Positions 40,244-51,233 of a stretch of 64,000 bases of DNA are shown here, piece after piece. The stretch covers positions 24,188,701-24,252,700 of the forward strand of contig NC_087063.1 in assembly GCF_963678635.1 (NCBI RefSeq). The letters run 5' to 3'. The position numbers were made by a program, and so were the translations under genes. The notes below the pieces were generated by a model. That model was given only the letters and a program-made list of their open reading frames with translations, had not been told where the DNA came from and made no database searches. Source of the DNA: Symsagittifera roscoffensis (lineage: Eukaryota > Xenacoelomorpha > Acoela > Convolutidae). Position 1 is the first letter of the stretch. Each line of letters begins with the position of its first letter.

Positions 40244-42040
40244 TTAAGTACGATGTGTTATAAATGTTGAAAGGTATGACTTATTGAGGGTCAACAAACA
40301 ATTTAGGAAAAATTGTTGGTCCAATTGTCGAAATGAACCATGTTTTATCAGTTTTGTTTATTTGAACCAATTGTTTTGATTAATTAGTTTAGAAAAAAAA
40401 GATTGCTTGAAAAAAAAATAGTTTGAGACAATAAAGCAGTGTCGAAGTACAAAATAATTTTTTTTCTTAGAAAAGTTTTCACAGTTATGTTTTGCCAAAA
40501 AAAATAAATAAAATGAGTTTTTGATAAACTTAAAACCTGTTTAATACACAAATAAATTTAGACTATGTCACAACAAGAGTATCCAACTTATAATACTGGT
40601 TGGTGATGAAACAAACATCAAGGTTGCTCAATTTTTGAAATGCATAAGCAATACAGATCGAGTCAGTCGAAACAACACGCTTGGATCGAACACAGTCGAA
40701 CACATTTGCTTCGATTAAGTTGGTCAAAACATAGCTCGCTTGGGTCGAAATCGAACACATTTTACCTACAATTGGATCGATCGAGCCATAGCACACTCGG
40801 GGCAAGTACAAACGAACAAAAGTTCCTTCGATCGAGCTGGTCGAACTCAAATTAGTTTCGTTCGAGCTAATCGAAACAGAAGTCGAACACCTCAACCAGG
40901 GTATGCGCACGTGCCCATCGCAGAGTTTAAACATATTTTCCTGTAGAATTTTGCGGAGCCTCCCAAAATACTTAAATGTCTTTTGGAGTATAAATCAATA
41001 TGTAGTTATATCAGTTTTGCAGTTATTGAAATGTAGTTATATTCAATTTTTCACATTAACCAACGTCTATGAAACGAATAAAGTATAAGCAACTCAGATG
41101 CAAGATCAAAGACAAAATGAGCAAGAAAAATGGAACATAATATGTATTAAATGGTAAATTAGACTTGATGGGTATAACCAATAAATTACAAATTAAGATA
41201 AAGTGTCTGTCGAGTGGATTATCATTGAGAAAACAAACTTAATCGTATTTATCATTTTTTGAATTTTGTTCTGCCTTTTTGTCATTTACCAAAAAAAACT
41301 TAGTAATGGAGCATTGTTTAGCATAGCGGTTGAGCAAATTGATTAAAATTAGACATTAAGCGATTAAAACCAAAAGAATGTTCCAGAATTTACCAGAATT
41401 TATTGGTTTCAAATTATTTTGTTTCGCAGCGTGGACTTGAAAATTATCTTTGAAACGGTTCATTTTTCACGCCTTTCAGTCAACTAAGTGCCACACTGGA
41501 AATACCGGGTAAACTTGAACCCGAATCAATTAGAACTAGATTGAAAATCCAAGTTTAACGCGAAATTTTGATTTTTTCTATCTCAAAAATTTTCACAATG
41601 ATAGCTGGTTGTTGTGTAAGTTGCATAAAAAGTCGACCACAATAATAATACGAAAATATACATTTTTTTTTGAAAAACGTCGTTTTTTGTACGTGAGAAG
41701 ACGAGAAGATGTCAGGCACTTTCGACACTAGTTCTCTTCAGAAATTGAAAGTAAAAATACATCAAAAAATTAAATATAAAAATTTAAAAAAAAACTTTTT
41801 TTAAAAACTATTTGCAGAAAACTTTCTTCTTTTGTTAAACTATCTTTTGCAAATAACTTTAGAAATTTATTTGACTGGAGCAAAGCGCAAGTTCGACAAC
41901 CTAACTTGACTTATAATTATCAGACTCGAATTATAATTATCGATGAATTTCTTATATGATCTGCTATCTCGCTTTACTCGCACGAGATTAGACTTAATTA
42001 CAAATATTTCATAATAGTTTTTTTCAACACTGGGAAAGTA
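40244..42040 (+). repeat. Tandem duplication, unit 1
   Basis: It aligns with 42041-44520 from TGTGTTATAA...GTTGAAAG to the CAACACTGGGAAA at the end. It includes a TCGA-rich block (about 40640-40900) with many TCGAACA/GATCGA words. Short frames in that block are not conserved and I do not call them genes. Confidence 0.85.
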
Positions 42041-42275
42041 CTATGTGTGTTATAATTGTTGAAAGAAATGACTTGTTGACGATCAACAAACAATTTAGGA
42101 AAATTTGTTGGTCCAATTGTCGAAATGAGCCATAGTTTATCTGTTTTGTTAATTTGAACAAATTGTTTTGATTAATCAGTACTGAAAAAAAAAAAAGATT
42201 ACCTGAAAAAAAAATTATTAAAGGCAGTTCAAGAGTGTCGAAGTACAAATTAATTTTTTTAGAAAAGTCTTCACA

Positions 42276-42653
42276 CGGGCGGATTTAGGAGGGGGGCGGG
42301 GGGTTTCAGACGCCCCTTTCCCCTCAGGGATTCCACCCCCTGCCGACCCCCTTTGATACTTTTAAGAAATCCGGTTTTGGCCGACCAACCTTAAAAGATT
42401 TCTAAAAGCGCCTTCGGCGCGCGCCAATATATACTAATTTTGAGGGGGGAGCGCGCGCCGAAAAAATGTAATTTTTTTTTGTCAAAGTTTACCAAAAAGT
42501 ACCTAATAACGCCTTTTTGGCCTATTTCTTCAAAATTTTGCTGCGGCGCAGAAATTTTGGCCAAAATAGGGACAAAACAGTGCTTTGGGAGAGCTCGAAA
42601 AACCAATTTGGTCGACCTAAAAAAAATTCGACAAAATTTTCGATCCGCCCCTG
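42276..42653. mobile_element. 378 bp hAT-like non-autonomous element (MITE) with 8 bp target duplication
   Basis: The ends read CGGGCGGATTTAGG and GATCCGCCCCTG, giving short inverted repeats around GGGCGGAT. The flanks are TCTTCACA at 42268-42275 and 42654-42661. Unit 1 shows the matching empty site (TTTTCACA, at about 40473). An 8 bp duplication with CAGGGGCGGATC-type ends is usual for hAT elements. The open frame inside it on either strand is not taken as a gene. Confidence 0.85.
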
Positions 42654-43744
42654 TCTTCACAGTAATAGTTTCTGATGCTATTTGATCATTAAAAACATAA
42701 GTTTCGTTGATGAATCAACTATGTTCATTCGCTTATGCGCAGAAAATGATTACAGCTGGGCTGAAAGTGTTCCAGAAAACCAACAACATCGGAAATCCTA
42801 AACATGTCTTTCAAAAACAATAGAAGTAATTTTACTCCATAAACTATCTGAGACAAAAGTCCGAGAAGCGATGTTTTGCCAAAAAAAAATAAATAAAATG
42901 AACTTTTGATAAACTAAAAACCTGTTTAATACACAAATAAATTTAGACTATGTCACAACAAGAGTATCCAACTTATAATACATGTTGGTGATGAAAAAAA
43001 CATCAAGGTTGCTCAATTTTTGAAATGCATAAGCAATACAGATCGAGTCAGTCGAAACATAACACGCTTGGATCGAACACAGTCGAACACATTTGCTTCG
43101 TTTGAGTTGGTCAAAACATAGATCGCTTGGGTCGAAATTGAACACATTTTACCTACAATTGGATCGATCGAGCCATAGCACACTTGGGTCAAGTACAAAC
43201 GAACAAAAAAGTTCCTTCGATCGAATTGGTCGAACTATAACTAGTTTCGTTCGAGTTAATGGAAACAGAAGTCGAACACCTCAACCAGGGAATGCGCACG
43301 TGTCCATCGCAGAGTTTAAACATATTTTCCTGTAGAGTTTTGCGGAGCCTCCCAAAAAACTTAAATGTCTTTTGGAGTATAAATCAATATGTAGTTATAT
43401 CAATTTTGCAGTTATTGAAATGTAGTTATATTCAGTTTTTTACATTAACCAACGTCTATGAAACGAATAAAGTATAAGCAACTCAGCAAGATCAAAGACA
43501 AAATGAGCAAGAAAAATGGAATATAATATCTATTAAATGGTAAATTAGACTTGATGGGCATTACCAATAAATTACAAATTAAGATAAAGTGTCTGTCGTG
43601 TGGATTATCATTGAGAAAACAAACTTAATCGTATTTATCATTTTTTGAATTTTTTTCTGCCTTTTTGTCATTTACCAAAAAAACTTAGTAATGGAGCATT
43701 GTTGAGCATAGCGCTTGAGCAAATTGAATAAAATTAGACATTAA

Positions 43745-43858
43745 GCTTAGAAATTAGAAAGCTCAGAAGCTTAGAAATTCAGAAAATCAGAAATTCAGCT
43801 TAGAAATTCAGAAAATCAGAAATTAAGCTTAGAAGCTTAGAAATTAGACATTAAAACC
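43745..43858. repeat. Local repeat expansion of AAGCTTAGAAATT / AAATCAGAAATTCAG words
   Basis: About 115 bp of imperfect short repeats are present only in unit 2. At the same point unit 1 reads AGACATTAAGCGATTAAAACC without expansion. Confidence 0.75.
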
Positions 43859-44520
43859 AAAAGAATGTGCATGGCAACTTACCAGAATTTATATGATTCA
43901 AATTAGTTTGTTTCGCAACGTGGACTTGAAAATTATCTTTGAAACGGTCCATTTTTCACGCCTTTCAGTCAACTAAGTGCCACACTGGAAATACCGGGTA
44001 AATTTGAACCCGAATCAATAAGAACTAGATTAAAATACCAAGTTTAACGCGAAATTTTGATTTTTTCTATCTCAAAATTTTTCACAATGATAGCTGGTTG
44101 TTGTGTAAGTTGCATAAAAAGTCGACCACCTTAATAATACGAAAAAATACATTTTTTTAAAATACGTCGTTTTTTGTGCGTGAGAAGACGAGAAGATCTC
44201 AGGCACTTTCGACACTAGTTCTCTTCAGAAATTGAAAGTAAAAATACATCAAAAAATTTTTTTGAAACTTAAAAATTTTTTTAAAAACTATTTGCAGAAA
44301 ACTTTCTTCTTTAGTTAAACTATCTTTTGCAAATAACTTAAGAAATTTATTTGACTGGAGCAAAGCGAAATTTTGACAACCTAACTTGACTTATAAATAT
44401 CAGACTCGAATTATAATTATCGATGAATTTCTTATAAGATCTGCTATCTCGCTTTACTCGCACGAGATTAGACTTAATTACAAATATTTCATAATAGTTT
44501 TTTTTTCAACACTGGGAAAT

Positions 44521-47262
44521 TTTTTCCAAGTTTCGTTTCTGGAAGAATTTTGGCATTGCATACAACTCGAACCGTTCCTATAACTATTCTCGGTGCTTGA
44601 AAAAACCTATAACACACCTGAAGACAGAGTTTTTCCCCATATTCAAAGGCCGTAACAAGAAATTTTTATAACAAAACGACTGCTCCTATGTTAGGGCAAA
44701 ACTTTGATGGTCTTAAGCTATCATCTTTGGACCTGTATTTATCAAAATCTAAGTAGCTTGAATCAGTGTCAAAAACTTAGTGGTAAAATTTGAGTCTTAA
44801 ATGGAATTAAGATGACCTTAGTTAATTAAAAAAAAAACTTTGTGTAAAGAAAGTTATATCGCTTTACGCTTTCAGCATCATGAATTCTTCAAAAATTGAA
44901 TAAACTAATTTCGTTTGAAAAGAACGTAATTTTGATAGCTATCTTTTTTGGTTATCAACGAGAAGTTATTTGTTTACACAGAGTGTAGGAAGTTTTACCC
45001 TTCATAAACCTTGTGTAACTACAATTTGAACTTTTTTAAAAGCGTCAAATTAAGTCCGACTTTTTAGGTATAAAATTTTTGTTGACGTCTTTTGTGTCAA
45101 TAAAGTTCCTGAGACCCATTTGCGTAATCAAGATAACTTGAAAATTCTATTTGAAAGTGTTTAAAAATCATTGCAGTTTTTGCTCCGTTTTTCAAGAGAG
45201 TTACAGAAGTTTTTGTCGGAGTTTTTTCTCTAAATTTTCTATTGCAAAGTTAAAAGAAACAATAATATTTCATTTCTAGTAACAAGCTAAGAGTGACATC
45301 ATTAAGTACGGGTGAAACTCGTGTTTTACTTTTTGAAACAAGAAAAATTTGTCTGGTTGTGGTTTTTTGCGCTCGATAAGTTCCGACTCTTAAAAATTTG
45401 TTCAAATTCTTGTTGACAAAAATTTGTTGACATTTTAAACATTCTTTTAAATTCATTTTTTCTACGATTAAGAACATGTTTGCGTTCAGTGTTTCACATA
45501 AAGTAAAAAAAACATCTTTTTAAGATCTCAAAAACGCGATATTCGTCAAAGCTGGCAATTTTTTTGAAAAAAAATAGCATGAATACACTGAACAAAAAAA
45601 TTCATTAAAAAACGGCTCAAGAAGAAAAAAATTTGTTTTGAACTTGAAAAACGTTAAAAATGATCAAACGAAAAAAATGTCGGGGAGTTGTTTTCATTTT
45701 GACCTATCCACAAAATATGTTGCAAGATAGCAAGTATTCCCCATGTTTGTTTGATTGTACTTAAAAGTCAATTTTGGAAAATTTTTGATTTTTTCATGGA
45801 GTTAATTGCACAGTAAACGGCTGTCCTTGTTATTTGTCATGTCATGTTTCCAGTCGTTCAGCGACTTTAAAGTAACAGCAAAAACCTACCTTTCAATTTT
45901 ATGGAAAATGTTTCAAAAATAAGAAGAATACAAGGTTTTAAATTGTGCGCTTTTTAAGAAATTTCTAAAATCTTTTAAGTGCCGATGTTTTCATCAAAAG
46001 AATTTTCTGAAACGAAGAATATTTAGTGTGCCTGTTCTGCAAATGTCTGTTCAGCATCAACTTCGACATGGATAACTCCAAGATCAATTGTTCTCCGACT
46101 GCGTCTTTTGTTTCTCAAGATGGTCTAGCTATACAAGTTTGTTCTACTCGTTTAATGACCCTGAAATTTTTGACAAAAAATTTTTTTAAATAGCTTTGAG
46201 AAGTATAACATCGCTATTGAAACCTGGATTTTAAATAGATGGTAAAAGATGCTATAAATTGACTAAAAAGACATATGTCTGTATTTCTTTTCAGCTGTAA
46301 CATAAGTTTAGCTTCTGTGTCAATAGAAACGAGATTTCGGAATCAATCCAAACATATATTTTTTCCAGAATACTTATCGAAATTCCATTTCAATAACCTT
46401 TTTGTTCATATCTATAAAATAGTAAATTGTTACTAAGAAACATCTAGTTAGAGAGTTATTTATAAACATTTATAAATACAAATCGTCTTCGTATGGGATA
46501 ACACCATTAAGCCAATGCAGCCCATTCTCAGGCGTCCCATTAAGAGGAGAAAAAACTAAGCGTTAACATCTTAGACCCAATCGACCGTTCTACTTGTAAG
46601 AATATACTGAACGTAAACCCTCTTTTGCCAGTAATCTCTTTTTCTTTTCTAAGTAAGTCTGAAACCTCTCTTTTCAATTTTTTCCAATCAATTTTCAAAA
46701 TCGTTCAAATCAGCGAAAACAACAGAAACCGTCCAAAAAGCATGCAATTTTATGACAAACTTCCATATTTATTCCATTTTTCTACTATTATTCTAACGCA
46801 CAAAAACAAATTCTCAAATTAACTAAGTCGTTTAAAAAGCTGTATAACAAATGCTTATGATTTTTTTACAGTTACTCAATTTAAATCATTTTATCTTAAG
46901 CAACATTTTGAGCGCATGTGACTCAAAATAGGCTGAGACTGTTCAAAACTTACAAAAAAGTCGCGATTCAGTTATGCTATTTAAACTGATTTTTGGAACC
47001 TGTGGCCGTGAGAAAAAGTTAGTAATATGAATTGACCTTTGGCAAAAAAAAGACTTTTCGAAAAAGAATACGTGTGTTAAATCATTTTGAATTATCTGAT
47101 GTTAAGAAATTGCCTTTTAGTGCCTCATTCACGGAAACTCAGCTTGCCAGTTCATTGCCTGGATTAGAGAAAACCTACTTCAATGTGACTATTTTCTTGT
47201 GTCCCAACATATTGACAAAGTTTTTTAATAACACTCAAAATGCAAGAAAATGGGGATCCTGA
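44521..47262. other. Intergenic AT-rich DNA
   Basis: No gene, RNA or clear repeat was recognised. The short open frames on both strands are Phe/Lys/Asn-rich and look like chance ORFs of AT-rich sequence. Confidence 0.5.
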
Positions 47263-47700
47263 ATGGCGGTCCTGTAAATGATTAAGAATTATGTTGATCT
47301 AGCTAACTGCACATTAAAAAAACACAAATATACTGGGTTATTTTGAAATTTTCAAAAATAGATCGCTTCTGCAAGCAAAAAATTCCACTGATTTTTTTCC
47401 GTTTGGCTTCGTGGTAAGTGTGTTTCATGTAGTTAGCGTCTTGTTTATTAACCTAATATTAAATTTTGTGATTTATGTTTGATTTGATTGGTTCTAGTTT
47501 TCAGTTTTTTTGTGCTTTTTTCTAAGAAGAACAAATGTGCTTTTTCTACTTAGAGACCATGTGTAGGCCTTCTCATGGCGATCCTGTATTTGACCAGCAA
47601 TTATGTTGATAAAGCTAACTGCACATTAAAAATAATAATATATACGGGATTATTTTGCAATCTGCATATGTATTACGCTTATGCAAGCAAAAAAAATCCA
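47263..47700 (+). repeat. Two spaced direct copies of a ~125 bp unit
   Basis: 47263-47387 and 47576-47700 share GGCGNTCCTGTA, AATTATGTTGAT, GCTAACTGCACATTAAAAA and GCAAGCAAAAAA in the same order and orientation, with unrelated sequence between. Confidence 0.7.
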
Positions 47701-47738
47701 ACAAAATTTCTACGTCTTTAACTGCTCGAAACTTTTTA

Positions 47739-48368
47739 TAATGCACGACTCATGTTGCGACTTTGCGCGACCCATGTTGCGAGTTTGCGCGACCCATAAG
47801 GCGACTTTGCGCGACCCATGTTGGAGATTTGTGTGACTCCTATTGCGACTTTGAGCGACCCATGTTGCAACTCAACGTGATCTATGTTGCGACCAATGTT
47901 TCCCGCGACACATGTTGGGACTTAGAGCGACCTACAATGCGACTTTGCGCGACCCATGTTGCGACTTAGCGTGATCCATGTTGCGAATTTGCGCGACACA
48001 TTTTGGGACTTTGCACGACCCATAAGGCGACTTTGCGCTACCCATGTTGGCAACAATTGTGCGACGCATGTTGCGACTTTGCACGACCCATAAGGCGACT
48101 TTGCGCTACCCATGTTGGAGATTTGTGTGACTCATATTGCGACTTTGCGCGACCCACTTTTCGACTTTGCGCGACCCATGTTGCGACTTTGCGGACCCAT
48201 GTTGCGACCTTGCGCGACCCATGTTGCGACTCTGAGCGACCCATGTTGCGACTTAGCGCAACCCTTGCTGCGACTTTGCACGACCCATGTTGCGACTTTG
48301 TGCGACCCATTTTTAGCTATTTTATGGCTCTGAGCGACCCTTGTTGCGACTTTGTGTGACTCATGCTT
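47739..48368. repeat. 22 bp minisatellite (~28 units)
   Basis: The unit is close to GCGACCCATGTTGCGACTTT plus GC. Units vary, with CATAAGG replacing CATGTTG in some. A multi-unit block (47785-47860) recurs at 48060-48140, so there is higher-order duplication. Both strands show long open frames only because the period avoids stop codons, so no protein is called. Confidence 0.9.
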
Positions 48369-49576
48369 TTTGCAGGAGTGTGGAAATTCTGTTGCAGAAA
48401 TTCCATTTTGACAACCCAGCTCGGTCGCAACATGAGTCGCGGGCCTTGGACCTGGTGGCAGTAGTGAAAATTTTACAACACATCTTAACTTGTGGGCCAA
48501 CGGACACCCACTTGAAATAAGATTTTAACGATGAGCTCAAAGTGGTATAAAAAATTCAAAAAAAAGAAGTATAAAAAAATTTAAAAGTGGTATAAAAAAA
48601 ATTAAATTCTTGAAATTTTTTGGCATTAAAACCACTGGGAAAATCGTTTTTGAGACTTTGTTTTATGGAAACAAACAAAAAGTTCAATAAACAGAGCAGG
48701 TTTATGTTTAAAAAAACATGAACCTTGATTAGAATTTGATTAAAATCATTCCCCCATGGTAGCAGAGAAAGAGGTGATGGATTACACACTTCTTCTTGGA
48801 ATCTTGACATCATCAAAGGGGGGTTCCCTTTGATGGTATTTTACAGCATAAATTTTTCACGAAAAGTTCTGGCTCCGATAGATTCCTAAGGCCGACCGAT
48901 TGTTTGATGTTTTTTTGAACATTTATTTACCTCTCGTATCAAAAACTGTTGACGGCTTTGCTGAAACAATTTCAATTAAGTATATGCCAGTGATGATAAG
49001 AGAGGCGGTCAGAAATTGTTGTGAGCCATTGCTTATAGTTCACAGTTTTTAAAACACAGGGAAAAAATCACCTGTCTGTGGTTGCAAAAATAAGAAGAAT
49101 TAGACATTGTTTCATTTACTTTACGCCAAACCAAAATCAGTTTGTTAAAAGAAAACGCAGAAAAATACACATTGTGAATGTGAAGAAAAAAAACGTTAAA
49201 AACGCAGCTTTTTAAGCAATACTGCCATCGCTCTCAATAATTTATTGTGTTCGTCACAATATATTTTAGCTAGATGAAACGTGTAAAATAAGCAAAAAAT
49301 CTAGTTTTCATCTTTCATTCTGTATTCGTCATTTTATGCAAAAGCGACGGACAGATTTCAAATCTAGAAAACGGCCATTCAATTTTAAGTACCATCTATA
49401 TTAAAAAGCAATAAAGTTTTCGTTTACTTCACGGACTGTCAAACTTTTTTTGAAAAAACTTTGAGAGACTCCTTTTTTGCAACCGATCTGAACAAAAAGC
49501 ACTTAATTACAAACCAAGCGTTAAACTGAAATCAGCAACTTCAACAGCCGCAGTCGCAGTGAGTTTGTAGAGGAAC
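48369..49576. other. Sequence upstream of the TIR gene
   Basis: No gene was recognised. The promoter of the TIR gene should lie here. No convincing TATA box or initiator can be singled out in such AT-rich DNA. Confidence 0.4.
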
Positions 49577-49682
49577 ATGTCTCACATTATGTTGTCGTAC
49601 CAGTGGGACATTCAGGGGGTGGTGAAAAAGGTGTTCGAGCGACTCACTGAAGATGGATTCCCAGTTTGGATGGACATCGAAG
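49577..49682 (+). CDS. TIR-domain / beta-trefoil-like protein, exon 1
   Basis: The ATG at 49577 opens MSHIMLSYQWD, a TIR box 1, and continues VWMDIEG, the usual WxD segment. The exon ends after the first base of a Gly codon at the donor GTAGGA. The 796-base intron to 50478 ends in TTTTAAG. The phase matches exon 2 exactly, and the joined reading continues the TIR fold, which is strong evidence for the splice. Confidence 0.85.
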
Positions 49683-50159
49683 GTAGGAATAATTAGTAGC
49701 GAAAAGATTAGACGGAGAAAAAAAATAATTAAAAAGAGCAAATAACATTTTTCAGACTATTTTTGTATGCAAAAACTATTTGTTCAGGCAGAAAGTATGT
49801 CTCAATGTCACCTAAAATTTCAAATTTACTTGCAAAAAGTGCTCAAAATTAGCAGATTGCTCATCTTATTTTTTTTGTCTGTCCGAACTTTTTGCAACTC
49901 TATACAAAGGGTAACATCTCGCAAAAAACTCGAAAAGTAATTAGAATTATTTGAACATGTTTGCAAAAGCTTACGAACATTCTCCAAGAGTATTCGTAAA
50001 AAATTTTCCCTTTGAACTAAATTCCATTATTGTAGGTCGATGAATTTTGATATTCTGAGCTTTTCCAAACTGATTTTCCAGTAACTTTAAGAATAAAATT
50101 TTGATCGAAGTTTTTGCGCCACAGAAAAAATGTGACCAAATGCAAATTTTTGGGCCTTT

Positions 50160-50395
50160 TTTGGAACGAGTGTATTAAAAGCTCGCGTATTTTTACCGCT
50201 CCATATCTCCCCTTTTAAAAAACACTTTTTACAACCAAATAGTAGAGGATTTTCTGGGGCAGCATGTTCTTCTTCTCTCAGGGATTCGATCCCTTAACCG
50301 CCTAAAATGTTTTTTTTCTTCAAAAATTGAAAAAGAGCCCTTAGCTCCAGATACCCCTGATCCAGAAAATCTTAGATCCACCCCTACACACCAAA
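50160..50395. mobile_element. Fragment of a short element related to the hAT-like MITE, in the TIR intron
   Basis: CTCAGGGATTCGATCCCTTAACCGCC and a terminal AGATCCACCCCT resemble the inner and end sequences of 42276-42653 and 60020-60430. The outer borders are uncertain. Confidence 0.45.
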
Positions 50396-50478
50396 ACAAC
50401 ACAAATTTTTTTGTTCTGTTTATTTTATCTACCTTAATATAAATTTTGAGATAATTATACCAAAAATATGGTTTTAAG

Positions 50479-51233
50479 GTGGCATGTCTTCAAACATCAA
50501 TGACAGCATGGCGTTTGGAGTTGACAACGCCATTGTCGTCATTCCCTTCATGACTCCAAAGTACGCCGACTCGAAAAACTGCAAAAAGGAACTCAACTAC
50601 GCAGACGCTCAAAATAAGGAAATAGTCCCAATAATGGCAGAAAAAGACTACAAAGCTGTAGGCTGGCTAGGGCTAATAACAGCTGGATTGCTCTGGATTG
50701 ATTTCAGAAACCCTGGAACCATATCCACCAGTGTAGTTTCACTCGAGAAAGAGCTTCAACATCGCTGCTCAGATTTGGAATTAGCTAAACCTATCAGCAC
50801 GAAGCAAGCACCGGCACCGTTCAAAGGCAGAGCATTCCGAAACTCAAAAACAGGGAAGTTCCTCGCAGAGTCTGGCGAAGTTAAGTATCACCAGGCTAGC
50901 GGTAGCCGCAGCACGCTAGTGTTGCGGGACAACCCGGAAGCAACGAGCTACTGGGTCGAGGAACGACATCCGAGCAACAAAGAAGTCGTGTTTTATAAGA
51001 ACTTCGCGACGAATATGTACCTCGGCTATGACGCGAATGGAGACTACATTTACACGAAGAGCGAACACTACGGAGCCGAAGAGTGGAATCTAGTTGCAGA
51101 AGATACCTCGCATAACGGCGAACGAGCTGTGGTGATATTTGCATGTTATGGGAAGAGGTTCTTAGCGGTTCGAAATGGAAAACTAACTGGCGTTGCTTCC
51201 AGAGATGCTGATTGTGTCTGGATTCTGGAATGA
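50479..51233 (+). CDS. TIR-domain / beta-trefoil-like protein, exon 2
   Basis: With exon 1 it makes a protein of about 286 residues. Residues 4 to ~120 form a TIR domain. After the box 1 and WMD parts of exon 1, this exon gives AIVVIPFMTPKYADS, then CKKELNYA, whose Glu sits where SARM1-type TIR NADases have their catalytic Glu, then EIVPI and a Trp-containing end (LLWIDF). Residues ~150-286 contain three similar ~45-residue units (FRNSKTGKFLA..., FYKNFATNMYLGY..., ACYGKRFLAV...), each with a late Trp, as in beta-trefoil or fascin-like domains. There is no signal peptide or membrane span. It may be a cytosolic TIR enzyme or adaptor with a binding domain, possibly in innate immunity or stress NAD turnover. 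The role is inference. Confidence 0.85.

Larger units (their letters stand above)
42041..44520 (+). repeat. Tandem duplication, unit 2
   Basis: This is the second copy of unit 1 with three length differences: an inserted short transposon (42276-42653), about 210 bp at 42662-42870 absent from unit 1, and a repeat expansion at 43745-43858. No coding sequence is supported. Confidence 0.85.

Noticed and set aside
40640-40946. Frames in the TCGA-rich block, present in both tandem units
   Set aside because: Frames differ between units by indels, so the repetition of TCGAACA words explains them.
42391-42685. Open frames of 81-89 codons
   Set aside because: They lie in the non-autonomous hAT-like element and are not conserved in the related copy near 60.2 kb.
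47763-48500. Open frames of 68-122 codons with Cys/Arg/Thr repeats on both strands
   Set aside because: Produced by the 22 bp minisatellite. Each frame cycles through the repeat and shows no conservation or start context.
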